Positions 46,766 to 58,132 of a DNA stretch of 64,000 nt are shown one piece after another. Under the pieces are notes generated by a model. The model worked only from the letters and a program-made list of their open reading frames with translations, was not told the DNA's origin and did no database searches. Made by a program: the position numbers and the translations under genes. The stretch is taken from the NCBI RefSeq assembly GCF_000004825.1, contig NW_008805064.1, positions 1,240,001 through 1,304,000 on the forward strand, given 5' to 3'. This stretch comes from Heterostelium album PN500. Lineage: Eukaryota > Evosea > Eumycetozoa > Acytosteliales > Acytosteliaceae. Numbering within the stretch: the first letter of the stretch is position 1; each line of letters begins with the position of its first letter.

Positions 46766-48133
46766 TCAGTTATCTCTTTCTTCAGCTTCTTTCTCTTTCA
46801 GCGCGTAAAGATCATCCAAATCTTTTAATTCTCGTCTCAGTGCTAATGTTGATTGATGCAGTTGATTTTGAAGTGAATCAATCAAATCCTTGTAGTGTTG
46901 AACTTTACTCATCTTCTCCTCTATTTCGTTGTCGTACGTCGATGATCTTCTGTCACTTGTTTTAAATCCGAAATTCCCTTTTATATTAAAATTGTTGCTA
47001 TTGTTGTTACTATTATTATAATTATTTACAGTTTTATTATTATTATCAATATCATCATCCAAGTTTGATGTTTGTGAAGATTTTAAATTTACATTGGAAG
47101 GTGACGGTGTTTGTGACCAACACCATTCATCACTATCAGATGAAATAACCAAAACATTATTTTTACTATCTCTATTATTATTATTATTATTACTATTGTT
47201 TTTACTATTGCTCTTATTATCTTGTTTATTATGATTACTTAATGGAAAGACTTCTTCCTCTTCTGTAAATAGACTAAAATGATTATTTATTTCGCTTTCT
47301 TGGCTATTGGTTGGCGATACAAAAAGTTTATTATTGTTTATGTTATTATCTTTATAACTCGTTGTTGATGTTTGAATACTATTATCGTACAAGTTTGAGG
47401 TTTTTAAATTTCTATATATGCTACTTTTATCGATAAAGTCATCGTCATCATTATTATTATTATTGTTGTTGTTGATTTTATGTTTGCTGTCTATTGTTGT
47501 ATTTGATTTCTTTTTAGTAGTATCTGTTGATTTTCTTGTAGAATTGCTGATGACTTTGGTTTCTTTTTTATTCTTGTCGTCTTTATAGTTGTTAATATTG
47601 GTTGTTGATGTTGATTTCTTTGCTATCATATTCTCTATTTTTGATTTCTCGACCATCTCTTTTCTAGCTTGTTTCTCTTTACGCATCTCATTGAAATGTT
47701 TGTCAGAGTCGTATTCATCTTCTACCTCCTCTTCTTCTATATCGAAACCACTGATGGTTTGAGGTGGCAGTAAATTGTTTCCGTGAAATGGTGATTGCGG
47801 CAGTTGTATTTTAATATTGGTTTTAGTGTTACTGTTGTTGTTGCTGTTGGCATTACCAACATTTGTTGAACTGACTACACTGCTCTTCTTGTTACTGATG
47901 AACGACCTGATATCAGTGTGACCAGCCTTCTTCTCTAGCTCCTGTTGAAACTTCTTTTTCTCTTTAAGAATCTGCTTGATAAAGTGCTTAGGATCATCAC
48001 CACGATTTCTAGATTGTTGTTTCTCATCATTATTGCCTCCATTCATCATCATTTCGAATATGTCATCGTCATTTTCATAATGTTCATTATCACTATCTAT
48101 ATCTTTATTATTGTTATTTTTCTTTCTTTTCAT
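46766..48133 (-). CDS. Asn-rich low-complexity protein with C-terminal coiled coil
   Basis: A single exon of 455 residues. Conserved-looking islands lie in a low-complexity chain: a basic/acidic start, DPKHFIKQILKEKKKFQQEL near residue 50, SGFDIEEEEVEDEYDSD, SDSDEWCWSQTPSPSNVNLK and a final predicted coiled coil (VQHYKDLIDSLQNQLHQ to ALKEKEAEERD). Poly-Asn and Asp tracts separate them. Ser-Pro pairs suggest phosphorylation. No known family is recognised, though the layout fits a nuclear or cytoskeletal scaffold. Confidence 0.7.
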   Translation of the reverse strand: MKRKKNNNNKDIDSDNEHYENDDDIFEMMMNGGNNDEKQQSRNRGDDPKHFIKQILKEKKKFQQELEKKAGHTDIRSFISNKKSSVVSSTNVGNANSNNNSNTKTNIKIQLPQSPFHGNNLLPPQTISGFDIEEEEVEDEYDSDKHFNEMRKEKQARKEMVEKSKIENMIAKKSTSTTNINNYKDDKNKKETKVISNSTRKSTDTTKKKSNTTIDSKHKINNNNNNNNDDDDFIDKSSIYRNLKTSNLYDNSIQTSTTSYKDNNINNNKLFVSPTNSQESEINNHFSLFTEEEEVFPLSNHNKQDNKSNSKNNSNNNNNNRDSKNNVLVISSDSDEWCWSQTPSPSNVNLKSSQTSNLDDDIDNNNKTVNNYNNSNNNSNNFNIKGNFGFKTSDRRSSTYDNEIEEKMSKVQHYKDLIDSLQNQLHQSTLALRRELKDLDDLYALKEKEAEERDN

Positions 48134-48342
48134 TATTATATATATTTAATATAAAATAATAATAATATTAATATATCTATTTTGTTTCAAATCAGATCTG
48201 ACCATAAAGATTAAAATTTAATTAAAAAAAAAAAAAAATTAATTTTTAAAAAAAAATTAAAAAGGAGGGAAGTTTGTTTACTTGAATATTATGTTGTGCA
48301 CTTTTAAATATATATTTTTATTTTTTAGAATCTATCTATCTA

Positions 48343-49678
48343 TTACATTTCATTTTCAGAGCTGGATCCTTCTTCACTATTATTATTATTAGATGTATAG
48401 GGTGGTGGATTTTCTGATGATTCAGAATTATTGTCGTTTTCTTCAGGTTTTTGTTGAACAGAGATTGTGGTGGTTTCAGAAGCTGGTGATTTTTGTTGGT
48501 AGAATACAGTCAATACTTTTTGTGCAATATAATGTGATGGAACATTGTTTGGACCCATGACTGGTGTGTTCTGAGTGGTAAAGTAATACCAAAGATTGGG
48601 ATCAACTGGGATGTTATGTGGAATGCTGACACCGTCTGGTAGTCTGTTGTTTGGACCGGTTGGCAAGACTGGCTGGCGAGTTGGATTAGATGGGTCGTGT
48701 TGTTGAAGTACATGCTGGGTAATGTATGATACGCTGTTATTTGGACCCATCACTGGAGAACTGATTGGTTTGAATTTATACCATGCTTTCTCTTCAGCAA
48801 CAAGATTGGATGGAATTACCATGTTGTTGTATGGTTGTTGTGGTTGTTGAGGTGGACGGTATGGTTGTTGTTGTAGGGGTGGATGGTATGGTTGCTGTGG
48901 TTGAGCTTGTCCCGGTGCATAGTAGTTTTGTTGTTGTTTTTGTGGATATGTTGAAAGTGCTACTGGGTTGTTGAGTGTCAATGTTGCCAAAAGAATTCTT
49001 ACTCTTATAAATGTCAGGATTGCGCTGATCAGTGAGAAAACAAATGCAATGACTGCACCGTAGAATCCTATCTCTGGACCCCATTTCATTTCATCGCTGG
49101 AGCCAGCGAATGATTTGCAGTAATAGTCTTCACAATAACTTGCCATGCTCTTATATGCTGAGGTTATACCGAAAACAGTAAAAAAACTGACTGCTTGGCA
49201 GAGGAAGTTGGCTACTGCAAAAAATAGATTCATATAAAGAGAAAGCGATGCTCTCTCTGGACTACGAGTAATAAAATGGGAGATACCGGTAGCCAGAGCT
49301 AAAATACCACCTACCACTTGGAACGCTCCACATACAATAAAAATCTGGATATCCTTAGCATTAGAATATCTCGAAAAGTTTTTGATATAATATTCAGAGG
49401 ATTCTCTTGCCCAATAGCTACCTATACTCTATTAAAATAATAAACAAAAATTTAATTAAAAAAATTTACTTTTACTAGTAAAAAAATAAAAAACAAACAC
49501 ATACAATTTTATTGGTAACCTTAAAGCTATCATATATAATTGATTGAGGTCCTTCTTTGATTTTATACCATGATAGTCCCAACGCTAAACCTACTCCAAC
49601 CAGTACTAATAAATTTAAGAAGATCAATCCAACTGAGAGATTGGCAGCTCTTTTTTCTTGATTTTCTTTTTCTGACAT
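48343..49678 (-). CDS. Tetraspan membrane protein with duplicated WY..PVMGPNN tail motif
   Basis: Exons 49678-49505 and 49428-48343 give 419 residues. Four hydrophobic spans occupy about residues 13-35, 85-105, 115-140 and 175-200. Loop 1 holds LSWYKIKEGP and loop 2 ends MKWGPEIGFY, as in the genes at 25205 and 50111. The C-terminal half is a Pro/Gln-rich tail with two copies of a ~35-residue unit: AWYKFKPISSPVMGPNN then YITQHVL, and LWYYFTTQNTPVMGPNN then YIAQKVL. The end is acidic. The intron lies in the same place and phase as in its relatives. Confidence 0.75.
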
Positions 49679-50110
49679 GGTGTTTTAATATTTTATAGAA
49701 TTTTATTATATGTAATAAAAAGTTGTGTTTATTTTTTAAGGAGACTGTTAATACAATGGAAATAGACTTCTCTTTTGATGTAACTTTAAAATTTTATTTT
49801 GTAACATCCTTGCCTATTCCCTCATTTGTATTTGGTTATTAGAAAAATATTTATCCCTCATCAAAAAAAATCGATTCGCAAATAGCTGGTGGTTTTTTTT
49901 TTTAAAAATTAAGCAAATTCTGTTGTTTTGAAGTGATTTACCACAAAAAAACCTTGGGTTTCGAGCGTTTTTGTACATTTTGCAAAAATATTTATTTTTA
50001 ATTTTATACCAAATATGGTAAAAAAATTGGCACAAGATTTATGATAAATCTCGTATGATGATTTGATTTGATTTGATTTTTTTTGATATACATTTCGATT
50101 TTAGTCATTT
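49679..50110. other. Spacer between tandem tetraspan genes
   Basis: AT-rich; contains the promoter of the 48343-49678 gene. No ORF worth calling. Confidence 0.5.
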
Positions 50111-50866
50111 TTAAAACATATTGATGGGATTTGGTTTTGACGATTCAATCAAGTCGACTTGATTATCTTTGTTTGGTTGTTTTGTGTCTGCTCTGTCGTC
50201 CAATTTATATCTGATAATTAGTGTGGCAAGACAAACCATAGATAGTACCAATTGGGCAATAGCAAAATTATATCCACCTCTGATTTTCCACTGTGCTCCA
50301 TCTCTTGATCCATTTAAAGCAGTGCACCAATTATCAGAGCCACAATGAAAGTTGCTACTTTTGAATGCAGAAGGAAGACCTACCAACAAGAGAATCGATG
50401 TCAATTGGAAAAGTGAAAGCAACGAGGAGAATACTATAGCTAGATTTAGATTTCTAGATTCATTCTTTTTGTATGAGTAATAGATTGCAATTACCAATGC
50501 TATAAAGGAAAAGAAACAGAAATACTGAAGAATTGCCTCTACTACAAACAATTGTAAATGTTTGGTCTTTTCAAATCCATTTTTCTTAATAATATCATAA
50601 TAATATGCTGATGAAAAAACACCTGGCGAATACTAAAGTAATATTTGTTTTTTAGATTTAAATAAAAATAAAATAAAATAATAATTTATACCTACTTCAT
50701 AGTATCTATAAAGATTGAATTTATAGAAGTAACCATTTGATGGAAGTTTAATTTCATACCATGTGTCAACAAGAGAGATCGTCAGGAGTATCAACGAAAT
50801 CATTGTAAAAAATATAAAAACAACTGGTAGAATACTGTTTTTGATTGTTGTAGGTGAGAAAATCAT
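50111..50866 (-). CDS. Tetraspan membrane protein, short form
   Basis: Exons 50866-50696 and 50632-50111 give 230 residues. It has four hydrophobic spans, the loop-1 motif VDTWYEIKLP, and GAQWKIRGGYNFA before the last span. The first intron is phase 0 after residue 57, like its tandem neighbour (58) and the gene at 25205 (61). The short polar tail lacks the repeats of the neighbour. A CxxxxxWC pair in loop 2 may form a disulphide. Role unknown; probably plasma-membrane or vesicle. Confidence 0.75.
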
Positions 50867-51782
50867 TTGTATAATCTATGTTTTATTAATTATTTAAAGA
50901 TAAATCTATATATTTTATTCACAAAAAAGTATATTTATATATTATTGATAAATGTTTATTACTGGTTGAAAAGAAAAGAAAATTACTATTTAGATGATTG
51001 AAATTTGGATGTATATCTGCAATTAAGGTTAGAGGATGGCTAAATCAATTAATTCTAAAACAAAACAAATAAAAACAACAAAACATACCCAACATCCTCT
51101 CTTATTAACTCCAAATTGATAGTATTCCGTTATTTATAAGTTCACATTTGTAAATGATGATTGCATTTAAAATAATAATTTTTTGAAGATGGGTTGTGTT
51201 AATATATTGTGCTCTATCAAATGCATTATCATTCATCAACTTTTATTGAAATTGTTTTTTTTAAATCCGATCCCTTGAGAATTGATTAGTTAATTTAATC
51301 ACAAAATAATACAAAAAAAAACACACATCTCCTCTAGAACTCGAGTATCACCTCTATGATTTGATTGTGGTGGTCCAATAAGATTGAATGATTTAACTGT
51401 ATTGCTATTTGTTTTTTTTTAGTCAAACAAGTTTCCTTTTTATTTATTTATAAATTTGTGTATTGTTATTGTTACTGTTGTTATTGTTGCTTTGTGTTGT
51501 GTTGATTATCTTTGACAATGAATCAGCTATTAAAATAAGTATATAAACTAACAATTTTAATTTTTTCTTATCAACCCTTTTTTTTTTTGTTGGTATTAGA
51601 AACATTTGAGTTCACACCATAATTAATGAGTTGATACTAGTATGTACATATATATTAAAATTAATAGTAACAAAATAATAAAGAGGATCATTGACAAAAA
51701 ATTATTAAAATTGTGTGAGGTGTTTGCGATAAATAAAAATTTTTATCATTGTGAATGAAATTACACAACTTAACTTATAAAG
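50867..51782. other. Divergent spacer, tetraspan / RP9-like gene
   Basis: A 916-bp AT-rich gap with both promoters. Short GTT-rich and T-rich stretches occur near 51470-51590. No gene seen. Confidence 0.5.
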
Positions 51783-52739
51783 ATGGAAAGAGGGAGCGAT
51801 AGAGACAGACACACCAGAGAATATGATAGAGATAGAGCTTACAGGGGTAGAGATTATGATAGAGAAAGAGAAAGAGAAAATGATAGGTACAGAGAGAATA
51901 AAGATTATAAATATAGGGATAGAGATAGAGATAGAGATAGAGAAAGAGAAAGAGAAAATGAAAAACAAGAAAGATATAAAGAGTATATAAGAGAGAATCA
52001 ACAATTCAAAGAGAGATATCAGAATGATAAAAAGAGGTCAAGAGAAAGAGATGAAGAAGCACAACAACCAAGAGAAAACTACAGACCAGAAGATGAAATA
52101 CCTGATCTACCAGAGAATAAAGAAGCAAGAGATTTCCTAATGAACGCACCTTCAAAAGGTTTATGGTAAATTATTAATTTTTAATAATTGTTTAAACATA
52201 TTAATGGTGTATCTTTTTATTAGGATGCCACTTGGAAAAGAGGTGAAAGTGATGCAATGTTGGAAATGTAAAACATATGGACATCGTGCTGTAGAGTGTC
52301 CAAACTCCGGTAATCAGAATATTGAGAATGAAAGAAGGGTATGTACTTATTTATGTTTGTTTTGAATATTAAAACTACTTGTCAGTCAATCAATGAAAGA
52401 TAATAAATATAAATATAAATGAATCTATTATAGTATAGAGAAGATCCTATGCCATCATCCAAAGACGTCATTAATAATAAAGTTGTAAATAACATTAAAG
52501 ATAACAATAACAATAACAATAACAATAACAATAACAATAACAAAAGATCAAGAAAAGAAGAAAAGTTGCAACAACTAAGAGAACTGCTGGCTAGAGCAGA
52601 AGCAAGTGAACTAAAAAGAAAAGAAAAGAAAAGAAACGTAAAGCAGAGAGAGAAGAAAAACGAGAAAAGAGACGATCATCATCATCATCCTCCAAACCTG
52701 ACAAAGATAGTTTATCTGATTCTGAAAGCTCTTAAATAA
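51783..52739 (+). CDS. RP9 / PAP-1-like CCHC zinc-knuckle splicing-associated protein
   Basis: Exons 51783-52165, 52224-52338 and 52434-52739 give 267 residues. The N-terminal ~100 residues are Arg/Asp/Glu dipeptide-rich (RDRDRDRDRERERE). FLMNAPSKGLWMPLGKEVKV and the zinc knuckle CWKCKTYGHRAVEC closely match human RP9 (retinitis pigmentosa 9, Pim-1-associated), followed by REDPMPSSKD like the human EDPMYDIIRD. An Asn-repeat insertion and KLQQLRELLARAEA helix follow. RP9 acts near the spliceosome. The last ~35 codons may be in the wrong frame; see finding. Confidence 0.82.
52496..52545 (+). repeat. AATAAC hexamer repeat in RP9-like exon 3
   Basis: About eight units of a six-base AAC/AAT pair encode poly-Asn. 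This tract is likely to vary in length. Confidence 0.8.
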
Positions 52740-52838
52740 TTAAATAAAAAAAGAATTGTTATTATCCTTACAAAGGATTCTTGACAACCCTGCTAATTGA
52801 ATAAATACAAAAATAATAAACATATTTATTTTATATGT

Positions 52839-55185
52839 TTAGTTTTTACCCTTTTTACCCTTCTTTTTGTTGTTCTTTTTGGGTTTGTTCGATTGTTGTT
52901 GTTGTGGTTGTGGTTTTTGTTCGGTGGTGGTTGTAGCTGGTGTTTCTTCTTCCTCTTCTTCTTTGTCATCTTCGGCAGTCTCTTCGGTGGCTGCTGGTTC
53001 TTCAGCCTTGACTTCTTCGACTGGTGCAGCAACTGGCTCTTCAACCTTAACTTCTTCGACTGGGGCAGCAACTGGCTCTTCAGCTTTAACTTCTTCGACT
53101 GGTGCAGCAACTGGCTCTTCAACGTTAACGTCTTCGACTGGGGCAGCAACTGGCTCCTCAGCCTTGACTTCTTCAACTGGAGCAACAGCAACTGGCTCTT
53201 CAGTCTTTACTTCCTCGACTGGTGCAGCAACAGCGACTGGTTCCTCAGCCTTGACTTCTTCGACTGGAGCAACAGCAACTGGCTCCTCAGCTTTAACTTC
53301 TTCGACTGGGGCAGCAACTGGCTCTTCAGCTTTAACTTCTTCGACTGGGGCAGCAACTGGTTCCTCAGCCTTGACTTCTTCGACTGGTGCAACAGCAACT
53401 GGTTCCTCAGCCTTGACTTCTTCGACTGGAGCAACAGCAACTGGCTCTTCAATCTTGACTTCTTCGACTGGTGCAACAACAACTGGTTCCTCAGCCTTGA
53501 CTTCTTCGACTGGTGCAGCAACAGCTACTGGCTCAACAACGGCTGGCTCCTCAACTTTAACTTCTTCGACTGATGCAACAACAGCGACTGGCTCTTCAAC
53601 TTTAACTTCTTCGACTGGTGCAACAGCAACTGGTTCCTCAGCCTTGACTTCTTCGACTGGTGCAGCAACAGCTACTGGCTCAACAACGACTGGCTCTTCA
53701 ACTTTAACTTCTTCGACTGGTGCAACAATAGCGACTGGCTCTTCAGCCTTAACTTCTTCGACTGGTGCAACAACAACGACTGGCTCTTCAACCTTAACTT
53801 CTTCAACTGGTGCAACAACAACAACTGGCTCCTCAACTTTAACTTCTTCGACTGGTGCAACAACAACTGGCTCTTCAACTTTAACTTCTTCGACTGGTGC
53901 AACAACAACGACTGGCTCAACAGACTTGACTTCCTCTACAGGGACAACAACGACTTGCTCTTCAACAGTCTTTGATTCAATAACTGCTTCTGGGACTGAA
54001 ACTGCAATGGTAACTGGAGCTACAGTAATAACCTCTTGAGTTGGCTTGACCTCCTCAACCTTGGCTTCTTCAATTGGTTTTGGCTCTTCAGCCTTTTTCT
54101 CTTCGACGACTGGAGCTGGGGCTGCAGCTGGTACTTCAGTGGAAGCTGTTGTGGTGGTGGTTGTAGTAGTGGTTGTAGTTGAAACATCAGCTGTTGGCAA
54201 ATTGATTGTGTTGGTAGAGGCAGCTGATTGAGCAGCGACACGCTCTTTAATCCAATCGATAATGTATTGAATAACTTGATCCTTATCCTTCTCGTTGTGT
54301 ACTTCGTGATACATGTCCTCCCAGAGTTTGAGGGTCTTATCAGTGGATTTAATACGATCAAAGAATGTCTGTGATGCCTTTGGACAAGTGATCTTATCGT
54401 CTGCAGCGTGAATCAAGAGAAGTGGTGAAGTGTACTCTGGTGCCAAAACCAAAAGTTGCTCACCCTTTTGGAGCATCCAACGACCCATTCCCAATGAGAT
54501 CTTGTTGTGTACCAAAGAATCGTTCTTGTAAGCGGTGACAGTCTCCTCGTCTCTGGCGATGTGTGTCACGTTGATACCGTTATCAACGGTGGCAGTTGGT
54601 TTGATCGAACCAAAGATGTTACCAAAGAAGATCTTTACTGAGGATACCTTGGTGGCTGGCTTGATCAATGGTGAGGTGACAATGCAACCGGTTGGTGGAG
54701 TGCTGTCTGGCTTGTTCATGGTGTAGTGCAAAGCCAAACAACCACCAAAGCTATGTCCATAGATGAAATGTGGCAGGTTTTGCTCGGAAGCACTGGCGGC
54801 AACCTTGGCGATATCCTTGAGTGATTGATCCAACGATGGTGAATGTCCACGAACACCACCGGACTTACCGTGTCCACGTTGGTCAAAGGCAAACACTTGA
54901 ATACCGTTCTCTGAAAACTTGGAGAATACATGCTCATAACGACCAGAATGTTCACCAAGACCATGAATGAATGTAACAGAAGCAATAACTGGTACAGTTG
55001 GCTATAACAATAAGTATATATAGATAAATAAAATGAAATTCAATAATAAGAAACCATACATAATTTTCCCAACCCAATTATATATATATATATATATAAA
55101 TTTTATTGTTTTTCTAACGTACTTTCCATGATCTTAAGACCAAATTTATATCACCTTGTGTGAGATTGCTTAAAACTGAAGTCAT
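52839..55185 (-). CDS. Monoacylglycerol-lipase-like alpha/beta hydrolase with long 14-residue-repeat tail
   Basis: Exons 55185-55123 and 55001-52839 give 741 residues. Residues ~20-300 are a serine hydrolase: oxyanion HGLGEHSGRYEHVF, FDQRGHGKSGG, nucleophile elbow GHSFGG, acid in LLLIHAADDKI and His in DMYHEVHNEKD. These match monoglyceride lipases that release fatty acid from monoacylglycerol. After ~residue 330 comes a tail of about 25 imperfect units of PVEEVKAEEPVAVA type, then a Gln/Lys-rich C-terminus ending KKNNKKKGKKGKN. The enzyme part is normal in length, so the tail more than doubles it. Confidence 0.9.
52990..53960 (-). repeat. ~42-bp coding tandem repeats (14 codons per unit)
   Basis: Imperfect in-frame units encode V-E-E-V-K-(A/V)-E-E-P-V-(A/V) with short Val/Ala/Pro spacers. 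The unit is 14 residues in most copies, 12 to 16 in others. High identity between adjacent copies points to recent expansion. Confidence 0.88.
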
Positions 55186-55620
55186 TTTGAACTTTTATCT
55201 CTTTTTTTAAAAATAATCAATATCAACAAATAAAAGATCAATAACAAAACTTTTATATATGAATGATATTTATCTGAAAAAAATAAAATAAAATAAACCG
55301 AGTTAAATAATGAATGGCAACTTTTCAAAAGACATGTACAAAAAAAAAAACAGAGTTTCTACAAAAAAAAAAAAAAACTCATTTATCAATTTTTTTATTT
55401 GAATTTTTTTTTGCCAATGTAAAAAACTGTCTTTGAATTCAGCAATGACACGTTATTTTTCCTGTTTTAGCTAAAAAAAAATGATAAAAAATAAAATAAA
55501 ATAAAATATATATTTTTGAGATTATAAATCAAACAAAATCAAACAAATTATATCTCAAAAAATATTTATTTTTTTTTTTTTTTAAATATTAATATTTCAG
55601 TAATAATTCATTGAAGTTTA
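55186..55620. other. Spacer between lipase-like and RhoGAP genes
   Basis: AT-rich with A and T runs. It contains the lipase-like promoter and the RhoGAP 3' flank. Nothing else is recognised. Confidence 0.5.
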
Positions 55621-58132
55621 TTAAACAACAACAGTTTTAATATTCTCTAATAATAATTGAATGACTTGATTGACAAATTGAGCATCTTGAACTACGTTCA
55701 TTACATTACTGTCTTGGTCTCTCAAGATATTTGGCGCAAATACAATCGATAGATTTACAGCATTCATCTTATTGGTCGCTGCATTCTGGATGACCTTATC
55801 GAGGAATCTAAACAAATGTCTGCTCAATGCCTTGTTGGCAGGTGGCAAAAATGATAACAATAGCTTGATACTTTCAATCTTTTGATCTTTTGGTGCGTCT
55901 CCTCCTATCAAATATTAAAATCATAATGATAATTAATTATTATTATTAGTACATAATCTTGATTTACTAACAAATGTTAATATATTCTTTGTTATTACTC
56001 ACTTGCAACTTCAATAAAAGATGAATAGGTGTCAAATGGGAATAGTGGTTGTGGTAACTCACGAAGGTAGAGCTTGAGTAGACCTGCAACAGTGTGGACA
56101 TCTTCGCAGTCTTCGAGATCAACGGTTTCACCAGAGTCAAAACATTGCTTGAGTGATTTAATCTGTGAGTTGGCACCGGACAATCTGAAAATACCCTCGA
56201 CTTTGAGTCCTTTCTTTTCCAAATAGGCAATACCCTTCTCAAAGAAAATTGGAATCTCACCTGGATTGTCTGGTCTGTTAATGACCTCCTCCAATGGTGC
56301 ACCAAATATTGGTTGTGCTTTTCTGCCCGCTGGCTTGTACATCATGATTTGCGGTGGTAAATTCAATTGATCCTTTGAGAAGAACTTGAAGAGATCCGTG
56401 AGATCATCGATATAGGTCAACTTTCGCCAAAACTTTGAACTGATAAATGGTTTGAAAAGTCTGAGTGTGAATTTAATCCATGTGGTTGGATGTACTATAT
56501 ATAATCCTTTCAAATTCTTTTTATATCTAAGTTTTTAAATAATAATAGTTAGTTATTAATTTGTATAACCAGTAGCTAGTAGTTAACTTACTTTCTATTA
56601 AAGATTGTATAAACTTTCTTTAACCATGCAAAACTTGGTTTGTTATCGTTTGAGATGTTGGTGTGCACGTATACCAGTACATAGTCACCTTCTACCACTG
56701 GATCCATAATTGAGATGGTGTAGAGAAGGACACGCTCCATGTCTGTTTGCTTCACTGGAAGATTCGATGCAACGACAACAACGATTGTTCTACCGAGGTT
56801 GTCCTTGCCAGCCTGATAGATAAAGTTGAGTGACTCGATCTCTGGGAACGTTGATTCGCGAGCACGTTGGAGATAATCGAGATACTCTGCCTCTGCTTTG
56901 GTTCTACCAGCCGATTGGCCTGCTGGCTTAGCAGATGGTCTATTTAATAATGATGAGAATGTATTGGATACATTTGATATTAATCCAGTTGAATTATTAT
57001 TAGTATTATTGTTATTGTTGGTGGTTGTGGTTGGTGGTGGTTGTTGTTCATATGTTTGTATTAAATCTTCGTTGTTCTTCTTCCATTGTGGAATAGTAGA
57101 TGGATCTATGGTGTGATATTGTTGTTTTGGACGTTGAACAGTTGCCAAGTCGAGTGAGGAGATGCGAGATCCTTCACCGGTTGGCTCAGGGATGTCGTCT
57201 TGTGGTTCGGCGAAATGAGTTCCAATAACAATGGCTTTTCTGAATGTTCCTCTTCTTGAAGTTGGTTCATTCTCTTGATTGATTCCATCTTCACCTGTAA
57301 GAGTTCCACCGTTGTTATTATTATTGGTACCATTGTTATTTCTAAATCCTCCGAAACCTCCAAAGCCAGAACCTGTTCCTGTACCAGTACCATTCTGTGA
57401 TTTCGGTTTATTCAGTACTGATGCCCATGAGATTGGCTTCACTGGTGCAACATCGTCATCGTCGTCATCATCATCATCGTCAGCAGCGGTGGCACCGATC
57501 TTCTTGTCGTCCAAGCTGACCTTCTCGAATGAATCTTTATCTTTTGCCACAGAGTCAGAGTCTTGAGAGAGGTCGACCAATTGATCGACGTCATCGCCAC
57601 TCTTTACACGACCACCTATTTGGACACGCTCGCGCTGTTGTCCGGCCGATGGCTTTGGACTAAAGCTTACTCTTGGTCTACCCATAAAGTTTGATTGTAC
57701 CATTGTCTTTGATCGATTGGCTCTCGGTCTGGTCACTGGGAATGGATCTAAATTCAAATCGTTGATGTTTATATCTGAAGTTGTATCTGTAGTAGTAGTT
57801 GTATTTGTTATTGATGCTAATGGTGGAGGTGTTTGTTGGTTTGTTGTTAGGTCACCACTGCTATTCTCGGTGTTGATAAATGTCTTTCTACTACTTCCAA
57901 ATGTAACTTTTCTTCTATTTTCAATGTTATTATTTGAATCATTTCCAACACCACCACCACTGTTATTATTATTATTATTATTAACAGGTGTCAAAGTGTT
58001 GTCTTGCTGTGGAGGTTGTTGTTGTTGCTGATTTGCAGAACCAAATCCAATGGATGAACCACTCGATATTTTAACACTGGCTCTCTTAAAACCACTACCA
58101 CCACCAGGTGATGTTGTTGAATTATTACTCAT
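55621..58132 (-). CDS. Sec14-like (BCH) plus RhoGAP protein, ARHGAP1/8 type
   Basis: Exons 58132-56592, 56526-56003 and 55904-55621 give 782 residues. The N-terminal ~330 residues are Ser/Asn/Gln-rich low complexity. A CRAL-TRIO/BCH lipid-binding domain spans ~385-555 (AGKDNLGRTIVVVVAS, PSFAWLKKVY, LKGLYIVHPTTWIKF). A RhoGAP domain follows from FGAPLEEVI: the Arg finger is in GIFRLSGANSQIK, then LLKLYLRELPQPLFPF and NLSIVFAPNILR. It should switch off Rac/Rho GTPases at membranes. The layout equals mammalian ARHGAP1 and ARHGAP8. Confidence 0.93.

Noticed and set aside
49814-50035. Minus-strand frame of 73 codons in the spacer between tetraspan genes
   Set aside because: Composition is that of translated AT-rich spacer with no domain or signal.
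52990-53960. Regularly spaced repeats that could suggest a CRISPR array
   Set aside because: Units are contiguous, in frame and protein-coding with no unique spacers, in a eukaryotic gene.
52867-54039. Plus-strand open frame of 390 codons rich in Thr/Ser/Gly
   Set aside because: It is the antisense shadow of the 14-residue repeats of the lipase-like gene, whose minus-strand frame holds a clear catalytic domain.
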